Part shown: positions 26,911 to 35,053 of the stretch, piece by piece
Layout: each line of letters starts with the position of its first letter
Numbering within the stretch: the first letter of the stretch is position 1
Source: M0103 sp040386155
GTDB taxonomy: Bacteria > Bacteroidota > Bacteroidia > Flavobacteriales_D > Crocinitomicaceae
Direction: 5' to 3'
DNA length: 64,000 bases
Assembly (NCBI GenBank): GCA_040386155.1
Contig: JAZKFZ010000003.1
Location: 496,001 to 560,000, forward strand
Translations under genes and position numbers: made by a program
Notes under the pieces: model-generated
The model's database searches: none
Seen by the model: only the letters and a program-made list of their open reading frames with translations
What the model was told of the DNA's origin: nothing

Positions 26911-27138
26911 GGTTTTTGGTTTTATAGTTTATTTAAAGCTTGCAGGCTTTCTGCAATAACGATAGTGTTTCTATTCGTTACACAGATAAAACAAAAACTT
27001 GACCAACTTTATCAATATATTTCAAAATTGTTTATTAGCTTGTTCCTGCCTTATATTCTTCTAACGTTGATAACTACTGTTTAGTATCTACCAAATAAAA
27101 TCGTTTATTGTTAAATTTGTTTTTTATATGCCCTTAAA
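26911..27138. other. Divergent intergenic region between the sigma factor and rarA
   Basis: 228 bases without a gene. TAAATTTG at 27112-27119, 19 bases before the rarA ATG, is a likely -7 box for rarA. No RNA gene or hairpin was seen. Confidence 0.55.
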
Positions 27139-28422
27139 ATGAATGTTGGTTCAGTCCCTCTTGCTGAAAGAATGCGCCCCAAAGATCTCGATGATTATAT
27201 CGGGCAGGAGCACTTATTGCATTCCGGAGCTGCATTTCGAAGAGCACTCGATAGTGGAATCTTGCCTTCAATTATTTTGTGGGGACCTCCAGGAGTCGGA
27301 AAAACAACGCTTGCACACTTAATTGCAAAGTATTTAGACCGGCCATTTTATACTCTTTCAGCGATTTCCTCTGGGGTTAAGGACGTTCGAGACATCATTC
27401 AGCAAGCTGAAAAAACATCGATGTTTAATCAAGGTGGAACGATTTTATTTATTGATGAAATTCACCGCTTCTCGAAATCTCAGCAAGATTCTCTGCTTGG
27501 AGCAGTAGAAAAAGGTGTCGTCACCTTAATTGGCGCAACCACAGAAAATCCTTCTTTCGAAGTGATCTCCGCCCTACTTTCTCGTTGTCAAGTGTACACG
27601 CTAGAGCAACACACTAAAGAAAACTTGACGAAATTACTCGAGAAAGCTATCCTAGAAGATGAGCAGTTGGCTACAAAAAAAATAGTCTTAGCGGAAACTT
27701 CTGCATTATTGGCAATTTCAGGCGGCGATGCTAGAAAATTATTGAATGTTTTTGAAATTATTATTGGGACTTTTGTTGCAGCTGCAACGATTACAATTAC
27801 AGATAAGTTAGTCTCGGAAGTTGCTCAACGCAGCTTGGCCCTGTATGACAAGGATGGTGAGCAACATTATGATATTATTTCTGCGTTCATAAAATCGATT
27901 CGCGGAAGTGATCCAAATGCGGCGGTTTATTGGCTTGCGAGAATGGTTGAAGGTGGCGAAGACCCTAAATTTATAGCACGAAGATTATTGATTTTAGCTT
28001 CGGAAGATATTGGGCTTGCTAATCCAAATGCTTTGTTGATGGCCAATAATTGCTTTCAAGCAGTTGCTGTCATTGGCTGGCCAGAGTCGCGGATAATTCT
28101 ATCGAATTGTGCCATCTATTTGGCGAGTTCACCCAAGGGTAACGCAGCTTACATGGCAATCAACATGGCACAAGAAGAGGTGAAGAAAAGTGGTGATCTT
28201 CCCATTCCAATCCCCTTGCGAAATGCACCAACTAAGTTGATGAAAGACCTAAATTATGGTAAAGGGTATGAATACGCACACGACTTCCCAGGGAACTTTG
28301 TCGATATGGAATTTTTACCCGCTGAAATTGTTGGAAAATCGTTTTTTAAAGCTGGAAGTAATCCGCGCGAAATAGAAATCGAAGAGACTATTAATAAACT
28401 CTGGAAAGGAAAATACAAGTAA
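27139..28422 (+). CDS. rarA: Replication-associated recombination protein A (RarA/MgsA), AAA+ ATPase
   Basis: A 427-residue clamp-loader-like ATPase acting at stalled replication forks. It has Walker A GPPGVGKTT near residues 49-57, Walker B FIDEIHRF near 112, the sensor motif GATTENPSFE, and the MgsA C-terminal tetramerisation domain starting near residue 250 (KSIRGSDPNAAVYWLARM, then the ASEDIGLANP signature). Length and order are standard. Its stop overlaps the following acyltransferase start by one base (TAATG), so it heads a plus-strand group. Confidence 0.95.
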   Translation: MNVGSVPLAERMRPKDLDDYIGQEHLLHSGAAFRRALDSGILPSIILWGPPGVGKTTLAHLIAKYLDRPFYTLSAISSGVKDVRDIIQQAEKTSMFNQGGTILFIDEIHRFSKSQQDSLLGAVEKGVVTLIGATTENPSFEVISALLSRCQVYTLEQHTKENLTKLLEKAILEDEQLATKKIVLAETSALLAISGGDARKLLNVFEIIIGTFVAAATITITDKLVSEVAQRSLALYDKDGEQHYDIISAFIKSIRGSDPNAAVYWLARMVEGGEDPKFIARRLLILASEDIGLANPNALLMANNCFQAVAVIGWPESRIILSNCAIYLASSPKGNAAYMAINMAQEEVKKSGDLPIPIPLRNAPTKLMKDLNYGKGYEYAHDFPGNFVDMEFLPAEIVGKSFFKAGSNPREIEIEETINKLWKGKYK

Positions 28423-29345
28423 TGGGATCGAAATTAGGATATTATTTGTTTGTGCGACCGTTATCGATGTTGCCTCTTTCCGTTTTGTATGTCTTTTCAG
28501 ATCTTTTTTATCTCTTAACAATTTCTGTTTTTCCTTATCGCAAGAAAGTGATTTCCGAAAATCTAAAACGTTCATTTCCAAAATTATCTGAAAAGAAAAT
28601 CAAAGCAATTAGACGTCAATTTTATCGTCATTTTGCAGATATTTTGGTGGAGGGAATAGCCAATTTACACCTTTCTAAAAAACAATTAGAGAAAAGAGTG
28701 CGTGTACTAAATCCTGAAGTCATGGATGCACTTTTTAACGAAGGAAAAAGTGTCGTGTTAGTTGGTGGACACTTTAATAACTGGGAATGGGTTATTTCTT
28801 CCCAGAACTTCCTTTTCAAACACCAAGCTTTTGGCATCGGAATGCCCATGTCAAACAAATTTTGGGACGCCAAAGTCAATGCCAAGCGACAACGTTTTGG
28901 AATGAATGTCATTCATGCAGGAAACTTCAAAGAAGCGCTTGCAGAGGAAAAGGGTTCACCAATAGCTGTGCTAACATTGTCTGATCAGGCACCTGGAGAT
29001 GCTAGAAAAAGCTATTGGATGGAATTTCTTAATCAACAAACTCCAGTTCTTTTCGGCACAGAAATGATGGCGCATGATTACAATTTTGCCGTAGTATTCT
29101 TTTCGTTAAAAAAAATAAAGCGAGGAAGTTACACAATGGAACTAAAATTGATTACAGAAAATCCAAAAGAAATGAAGTGGGGGGAAATAACAGAAGCTCA
29201 TGTGCATTTACTGGAAAAAGAAATCAATGAGAATCCTCCATATTGGCTTTGGTCGCACAAACGTTGGAAACGTGAAATTCCAAAAAATCTTATTGAATTA
29301 AAGAAGGAACAACATGCAAAATTTAATAGTCGTTTTGGTTACTAG
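28422..29345 (+). CDS. LpxL/HtrB-family lipid acyltransferase
   Basis: A 307-residue membrane-bound acyltransferase of the lipid A secondary acyltransferase family. The catalytic HX4E motif is His117 to Glu122 in GGHFNNWEW, and the substrate-binding stretch around LSDQAPGDARKSYWMEFLN follows. An N-terminal hydrophobic helix (residues 8-36) gives membrane association. It probably adds an acyl chain to lipid A or to an ornithine/glycine lipid, and the acceptor is not certain in Bacteroidota. It overlaps rarA by 1 base and the next gene by 32 bases. Confidence 0.88.
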   Translation: MGSKLGYYLFVRPLSMLPLSVLYVFSDLFYLLTISVFPYRKKVISENLKRSFPKLSEKKIKAIRRQFYRHFADILVEGIANLHLSKKQLEKRVRVLNPEVMDALFNEGKSVVLVGGHFNNWEWVISSQNFLFKHQAFGIGMPMSNKFWDAKVNAKRQRFGMNVIHAGNFKEALAEEKGSPIAVLTLSDQAPGDARKSYWMEFLNQQTPVLFGTEMMAHDYNFAVVFFSLKKIKRGSYTMELKLITENPKEMKWGEITEAHVHLLEKEINENPPYWLWSHKRWKREIPKNLIELKKEQHAKFNSRFGY

Positions 29346-30342
29346 TATCTTTTTCGGATCTATATCAATCGCACAAAATAAATACCAACGAAAAAATGAA
29401 ACTGCAGAAGTATTGAAGTACGCTGAAGGTAATTTATATTCTAGAAGTTTAATAGTTCGAGGAAACTCATTGTTTATAGCTAATTCAAATGGCACACTAT
29501 ATAAATATGACTTATTAGCTGGGACATCAATAAATATGATGGAAAACAAAAAGTTCGAAGAAATGCGCGATTTAGCATTGGTAAATGACACTTTATATGG
29601 CATGCAGAGTGGTAGCTATGGTATCTTGGCTCAATTCACACTCGACAAATTCAAGCAATACATCTTGCCAAGCGGAAACATTTGGCACAAGGTCTTTTTA
29701 GATGGAATGGACTTCCATCACAACATTGGATTCATCATGGGAGACCCCGTTGATGGCTTCTTTAAATTGTCTTACTCACTTGATGCAGGGCGATCTTGGA
29801 AAGCATGCGATGGAAAGGTTGAAAGCTTTGAAGATGAAGCTGGTTTTGCAGCAAGTGGCACCAATGTTCAAGTGTTAAATGACAGTACTTTCTTGTTTGT
29901 ATCTGGAGGTAAAAAAAGTCGATTTTTTATTTCGAGTGATCGAGGAAACACATGGAAGTCGACCTCATTACCCTACCTTACCTCCATCTCAAGTGGTGCT
30001 TTTTCCATTCATATGCAAGATGCAGTTAATGGTGTTTTGGTGGGTGGAGATTATGCAAATCCTGACTTAAACATGAATTGTGCATACTACACTGACGATG
30101 GCGGAGAATTTTGGATGAATGCAGAACAACAACCTCGTGGCTATCGATCATGTGTTATTTTGGCGGAAAAATATTACTATAGTTGTGGAACAAACGGAAT
30201 TGACGTTTCTTTTGATAATGGTGTAGAATGGATACCGTTTGCTGATGGAAATTTCTTTTCGATGTGTAATGACAAGGAAAAACTTTATGCCACTATGAAA
30301 AATGGGGAGATAAAAGTCTTTGATCTACTGAAAAAGAAATAA
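29314..30342 (+). CDS. Secreted BNR/YCF48-like beta-propeller protein
   Basis: A 342-residue protein with a signal peptide (MQNLIVVLVTSIFFGSISIAQN) and a six- or seven-bladed propeller. Asp-box-like elements recur: YSLDAGRSWKA (about 152), ISSDRGNTWKS (about 207), YTDDGGEFWMN (about 256) and VSFDNGVEWIP (about 297). These match the BNR/sialidase Asp-box (S-x-D-x-G-x-T-W), seen also in YCF48-like photosystem assembly proteins. No sialidase catalytic residues were recognised, and no T9SS domain. Probably a periplasmic binding or scaffold protein. The 32-base overlap with the acyltransferase gene suggests coupled translation. Confidence 0.78.
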   Translation: MQNLIVVLVTSIFFGSISIAQNKYQRKNETAEVLKYAEGNLYSRSLIVRGNSLFIANSNGTLYKYDLLAGTSINMMENKKFEEMRDLALVNDTLYGMQSGSYGILAQFTLDKFKQYILPSGNIWHKVFLDGMDFHHNIGFIMGDPVDGFFKLSYSLDAGRSWKACDGKVESFEDEAGFAASGTNVQVLNDSTFLFVSGGKKSRFFISSDRGNTWKSTSLPYLTSISSGAFSIHMQDAVNGVLVGGDYANPDLNMNCAYYTDDGGEFWMNAEQQPRGYRSCVILAEKYYYSCGTNGIDVSFDNGVEWIPFADGNFFSMCNDKEKLYATMKNGEIKVFDLLKKK

Positions 30343-30343
30343 T

Positions 30344-30985
30344 ATGATTGCTTCAATTATTGCAGAAATAAAAGGCCAATTCGCAAATGATACGAGCGGT
30401 CACGATTGGTTCCATATTCTACGCGTACACAAAATGGCTTGCTATCTTCAAGAAAAAGAAGGTGGAGATCTTGAAATCATTGAATTAGCATCATTATTAC
30501 ACGATATTTCTGATCACAAAATGAATGGTGGAATTTTTAACGATGGTGGAAATGTAGCACGAAAGATTTTGCACAAACACAACTACGATCCTTTAAAAAC
30601 AGAAGCAGTTGTCTCCATTATTGATGCCGTATCATTTAAAGGAGCATTAGTGAAAGACAAAATGGATTCCTTGGAGGGCAAAATTGTGCAAGATGCAGAT
30701 CGATTAGATGCCATTGGCGCTATGGGAATAGCTCGAGCATTTGCATATGGAGGTCATAAAAACAGGCCGATGTACCAACCAGATATTTTACCTGAGCAAC
30801 ACGAAGACTTCCTGACCTACGCTAAATCTGAAGGCCATACGATAAATCACTTTTATGAAAAATTACTACTTTTAAAAGATCGTTTAAATACGGAAAGTGC
30901 AAGAAAAATCGGTCAAAAGCGACATGATTTTATGGAAACTTTTTTAGCGCAATTTTATAAAGAGTGGAATACCGAAACTGAATAA
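30344..30985 (+). CDS. HD-domain metal-dependent phosphohydrolase
   Basis: A 213-residue cytosolic protein with the HD-superfamily ligands in order: His24 in HDWFHILRVHK, His53-Asp54 in LLHDISDHK, and Asp117/Asp119 in QDADRLDAIGA. The YbaK/YedJ-like arrangement, with a short N-terminal segment and a C-terminal helical bundle ending in RLNTESARKIGQKRH, suits a nucleotide or sugar-phosphate phosphohydrolase. The substrate is unknown. It starts one base after the propeller gene and ends one base before the ROK kinase gene, so it belongs to that operon. Confidence 0.9.
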   Translation: MIASIIAEIKGQFANDTSGHDWFHILRVHKMACYLQEKEGGDLEIIELASLLHDISDHKMNGGIFNDGGNVARKILHKHNYDPLKTEAVVSIIDAVSFKGALVKDKMDSLEGKIVQDADRLDAIGAMGIARAFAYGGHKNRPMYQPDILPEQHEDFLTYAKSEGHTINHFYEKLLLLKDRLNTESARKIGQKRHDFMETFLAQFYKEWNTETE

Positions 30986-30986
30986 C

Positions 30987-31937
30987 ATGGAACAAAAAAA
31001 ATATAGTATAGGAATTGACATTGGAGGTACTGGCGTTGAATACGGCATTGTTAGTCATGATGGTGAAGTGCTGTACTCGAATAATCTGACAACGGCTAAT
31101 TTTCCTGAGCCAGAGCAGTTGGTAGAAACTATTTGGAAGGATGAAACAATTCAAACACATCTTCCAGACATCCTAGGTGTGGGCGTTGGTGCCCCAAATG
31201 GAAATTATTTTCATGGTACAATTGAGTTTGCTCCCAATCTTAAATGGAAAGGAATTGTGCCACTAGCTCAACTATTTAAAGATCGATTCAATCTTCCAAT
31301 ATTTCTTACAAATGATGCAAATGCTGCCGCTATCGGTGAAAGAATTTTTGGTGCGGCGAAATACTTAAACGACTTTGTTTTAATCACTCTTGGCACTGGT
31401 GTTGGTAGTGGCGTGGTGTCCAACGGCCAATTAATTTATGGTCATGATGGATTTGCTGGTGAATATGGTCATATCCGAGTAATTCCTAATGGCAGACTGT
31501 GTGGTTGCGGACGCTTTGGATGTCTTGAAACCTACGCTTCTTCCACAGGAGTTGTCAGAAGTATCAAAGAACTCGATTCTGAAGCAAAGGAGAAATCTCC
31601 ACTGTTGAAAATGGACCATCCATCAGCAAAAGATGTTTTTGATTTAGCGGACGAAGGAGATTTATTCGCCAGTGAAATAGTGGATTACACAGCTTTCATT
31701 TTGGGCTCTGCCCTCGCCGATTTCGCTTGTTTTTCAAGTCCAAAAGCATACGTTTTATTTGGTGGTATCGCGCAACATTCGGGTGATTTTTTCGATAAGG
31801 TTAAATCCCATCTTGAGGCCAATGTCTTAAAAATTTATCAAAATAAAATTGATGTAATTCAATCTCAACTGCATGATCAAAATGCGGCAGTTTTAGGTGG
31901 AGCAAGTTTGGTTTTCTCCGAGTTACACAGAGTTTAA
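30987..31937 (+). CDS. ROK-family sugar kinase (glucokinase-like)
   Basis: A 316-residue kinase without an N-terminal DNA-binding domain, so it is a ROK enzyme rather than a repressor. The phosphate loop is GIDIGGTGVEYG (about 9-20), the substrate segment is NDANAAAIGERIFGAA (about 111-126), and the ROK zinc motif is CGCGRFGCLETYAS (about 172-185). It phosphorylates a hexose, probably glucose, mannose or a related sugar. The alpha-mannosidase gene comes directly downstream (18-base gap), which makes mannose phosphorylation a reasonable inference. Confidence 0.9.
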   Translation: MEQKKYSIGIDIGGTGVEYGIVSHDGEVLYSNNLTTANFPEPEQLVETIWKDETIQTHLPDILGVGVGAPNGNYFHGTIEFAPNLKWKGIVPLAQLFKDRFNLPIFLTNDANAAAIGERIFGAAKYLNDFVLITLGTGVGSGVVSNGQLIYGHDGFAGEYGHIRVIPNGRLCGCGRFGCLETYASSTGVVRSIKELDSEAKEKSPLLKMDHPSAKDVFDLADEGDLFASEIVDYTAFILGSALADFACFSSPKAYVLFGGIAQHSGDFFDKVKSHLEANVLKIYQNKIDVIQSQLHDQNAAVLGGASLVFSELHRV

Positions 31938-31955
31938 CAATCAGTTTAAAGAAAT

Positions 31956-34900
31956 ATGATTAATTGTAAAATAACATTCTTTTTATTGCTCTTTACTGGG
32001 TTGGCTTTTGGACAATCAGGTGTAAAGGAAATAAAAAAAGGTCAAGATGCACGTCAGCAATCATTTCATCGCGGAGCAACAGCTGCTGCTGCCAACGAGA
32101 ATAGCTCCAAAACATTATTTGTAGATCCATTTGTCGGAACAGATGCACATGGACATACTTACCCTGGTGCTGCAGCTCCATTTGGAATGATGCAATTAAG
32201 TCCTGATACGCGCTATGAAGGCTGGGATGGCTGTTCCGGCTATCATTATTCAGATTCAATAATTTATGGCTTTAGCCACACACATCTCAGTGGAACCGGA
32301 ATTCCTGACTACTGTGATTTGTTGATTGTGCCTCAAAACGGAGTTCCTAAAACCATTCCTGGCTATAAAAATGCGAAAGAGGGTTATGGTGACCGGTTTA
32401 CACACGACAATGAAAAAGCAAGTCCTGGCTCTTACGAGGTAGAACTTCTTAATCAGAAAATTAAAGTAAAACTAGTTGCGGGTGTGAGAGCAGGAATGCA
32501 TGAGTACACATTCTCCAATGCAAAAGGAAAGAAATTCATTTTGATTGATTTAGACCATCGTGATGCTTTGCTTGATTATCGATTAAATGTAATTGATAAA
32601 AAAACGGTTTCTGGCGCTCGGATCTCAAGTTCTTGGGCTAAAGAACAACATTTCTATTTTCATCTTGAAACCAATATTCCTTTCGAAAAGTCTAGAATTT
32701 TCAAGACAAAAGGCGATCATAAACTACTTTTAACCTTCCCCTCTTCAACCGAAAAAATTAGTATTAAAATCGGTATTTCAGCTGTTGATGAGGCGGGTGC
32801 TAAAAACAATCTTAATGATGAAATAAAGGATTGGAACATGGATGCGCTACGAGCGAAAACTGTTCAGGCTTGGGAGAATGAGTTGTCGAGAATTAAACTT
32901 GAAACAGAAAACGTAGATCTATTGACTAAATTCTACACTTCACTGTATCATAGTTATTTACAACCAAACATTTTTAGTGATGCAGATGGTCGCTACAGAG
33001 GTTTAGACAAAGCAGTTCATACCATTGAGAACAATGTTCCGCAATACACCGTTTTTTCCTTGTGGGATACTTACAGAGCCACTCACCCATTGTACACCAT
33101 TACACAGCAAAGAAGAACCAGCGAATTTATTCAAACATTTTTGCGACAGTATCAACAATCAGGCGACCTACCTGTGTGGGAACTGGCTGGAAATGAAACC
33201 GAATGTATGATTGGATACCACAGCGTTTCCGTCATTGCCGACGCCTACGTGAAAGGATTGCGCAATTTCGATGCGGACTTAGCGTTAGCTGCTGCTCAAA
33301 ACACTTCAAAACTGAACGAATTTGGCAAAACTTTTTTCCGAAATAATGGATTTATAGGTTCTGGTGATGAGCATGAATCGGTATCGAAAAACTTAGAATT
33401 TGCTTATGATGACTTTTGCATTGCAGAACTTGCAAAAGCGATGGGTAAAACAGATATTGCCAAAGAATATACAAAGAATTCATTGAATTTTATTAATTCT
33501 TTTGACCAAAATTCGAAATTTATGCGTGCCCGAAATGGAGGAATTTGGCACTCACCTTTTGATCCAGCTGAAGTAAATTTCAATTATACAGAAGCGAATA
33601 GTTGGCAATATTCACTTTATGCGCCGCACGCTGTTGACGTGTTGACTGAATTAATGGGTGGAAAAGACTCTTTGGAAGCGTGGTTAGACCGATTATTCAC
33701 TACGAAATCTGATTTATCTGGACGTGAGCAAGTTGATATTACGGGTTTAATTGGTCAGTATGCGCACGGTAATGAACCTTCTCATCACATGGCATACCTC
33801 TATAATTATACAAATGCACCACACAAAACACAGGAATATACCGACAGAATCATGCGTGAGATGTATACGACCTTACCTGATGGACTTTCTGGAAATGAAG
33901 ATTGTGGTCAAATGTCATCTTGGTTTGTATTAAGCTCCATGGGTATTTACCAAATAGCGCCTGGAAGTTCCTTTTTCGATTTCGGACGACCATTAATGGA
34001 TAAAGCAAGCATTCAACTTGAAAATGGCAAACGATTGATTATCAAGACTAGAAACAATTCAAAAGAAAACATTTATATCCAAAAAGTATATCGTGGAGAG
34101 ATGCCTTTTGAAGGAAATAAGATTAGCTATGAAAATTTGATGATGGGTGGTGAATTAATTTTTGAAATGGGTCCAAAACCAGCTAAAATTGCTACGAACA
34201 GCAGTGCCATCGGTAGCAAAGACCTTGTAGTAAATGAGTTTGTCCCTGTTCCTAGCTTTAAAAATGAAACAAGAACATTTACGGATTTCATCGTAGTGCA
34301 AACAAACAAAGTTCCATTACTTGATGAGAAAAGGGTTGAAATTGAATTTAGATATGTGGATGACATTGAGCGCGTGTATAAATTCGTAGATTCACTTCGC
34401 TTTTCAAATTCTAAATCTATCGATATCCGAACAGTTTATCATCCTTCTGATAAGGCAATGCTTAGAAGTGCTTGGGTGCGAGGAGAGTTTATTAAGTTAG
34501 ATCCTTCTACGCACATGGAATTAAAATCGAACTATGCCAATCAATACCCTTCCACTGGAGCGAACGCTTTAATTGATGGCATTTCAGGAAAAACAGATTA
34601 TAGAACAGGCGAATATCAAGGATATTGGGAAAATGATGTAGTTGCAGAAGTCTCTTTTGACAACGGCAAGGTGCTTTCAGAAATTGGAATTGGTTGTTTG
34701 CAAGACATGAAATCGTGGATTTTTCTTCCTTCAAAAATAAAAATTGACATTTCTTACGATGGATTAAATTTCAGTCCAATGACTGACATCAGTGTCTTTC
34801 CTGCTTTTTCAAATTACCAATCACCTTCTCGATATGAATTCACACAACAAACAAAAAATACGGCACCAATAAAAAAAGTTAGAATTAGTGTTTTGAACCA

Positions 34901-34976
34901 TGGAATAACTCCAACATGGCATGAAAGTCCGGGCAATAGTACTTGGCTTTTTGTCGATGAGCTAATTTTTAGATAG
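31956..34976 (+). CDS. GH92 family alpha-mannosidase, secreted
   Basis: A 1,006-residue enzyme with a signal peptide (MINCKITFFLLLFTGLAFGQ). It begins with the GH92 block VDPFVGTDAHGHTYPGA, and APFGMMQLSPD. The catalytic barrel shows GNETECMIGYHSVS near residue 415 and the GNEDCGQMSSWF motif near 646 that carries the Ca-dependent active-site residues. After a linker, residues about 855-1006 resemble an F5/8-type (discoidin) galactose-binding domain. GH92 enzymes remove alpha-mannose from N-glycans or mannans, mainly with 1,2 linkage. There is no T9SS sorting domain, so it is probably periplasmic. It follows the ROK kinase. Confidence 0.93.
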   Translation: MINCKITFFLLLFTGLAFGQSGVKEIKKGQDARQQSFHRGATAAAANENSSKTLFVDPFVGTDAHGHTYPGAAAPFGMMQLSPDTRYEGWDGCSGYHYSDSIIYGFSHTHLSGTGIPDYCDLLIVPQNGVPKTIPGYKNAKEGYGDRFTHDNEKASPGSYEVELLNQKIKVKLVAGVRAGMHEYTFSNAKGKKFILIDLDHRDALLDYRLNVIDKKTVSGARISSSWAKEQHFYFHLETNIPFEKSRIFKTKGDHKLLLTFPSSTEKISIKIGISAVDEAGAKNNLNDEIKDWNMDALRAKTVQAWENELSRIKLETENVDLLTKFYTSLYHSYLQPNIFSDADGRYRGLDKAVHTIENNVPQYTVFSLWDTYRATHPLYTITQQRRTSEFIQTFLRQYQQSGDLPVWELAGNETECMIGYHSVSVIADAYVKGLRNFDADLALAAAQNTSKLNEFGKTFFRNNGFIGSGDEHESVSKNLEFAYDDFCIAELAKAMGKTDIAKEYTKNSLNFINSFDQNSKFMRARNGGIWHSPFDPAEVNFNYTEANSWQYSLYAPHAVDVLTELMGGKDSLEAWLDRLFTTKSDLSGREQVDITGLIGQYAHGNEPSHHMAYLYNYTNAPHKTQEYTDRIMREMYTTLPDGLSGNEDCGQMSSWFVLSSMGIYQIAPGSSFFDFGRPLMDKASIQLENGKRLIIKTRNNSKENIYIQKVYRGEMPFEGNKISYENLMMGGELIFEMGPKPAKIATNSSAIGSKDLVVNEFVPVPSFKNETRTFTDFIVVQTNKVPLLDEKRVEIEFRYVDDIERVYKFVDSLRFSNSKSIDIRTVYHPSDKAMLRSAWVRGEFIKLDPSTHMELKSNYANQYPSTGANALIDGISGKTDYRTGEYQGYWENDVVAEVSFDNGKVLSEIGIGCLQDMKSWIFLPSKIKIDISYDGLNFSPMTDISVFPAFSNYQSPSRYEFTQQTKNTAPIKKVRISVLNHGITPTWHESPGNSTWLFVDELIFR

Positions 34977-35053
34977 TCGGTTTATTTCGATGATGAAGTT
35001 CAACTCTATAATGTAAAATTCTAGTTATTTTAGCGCTTCTAAAACAAAACAAA

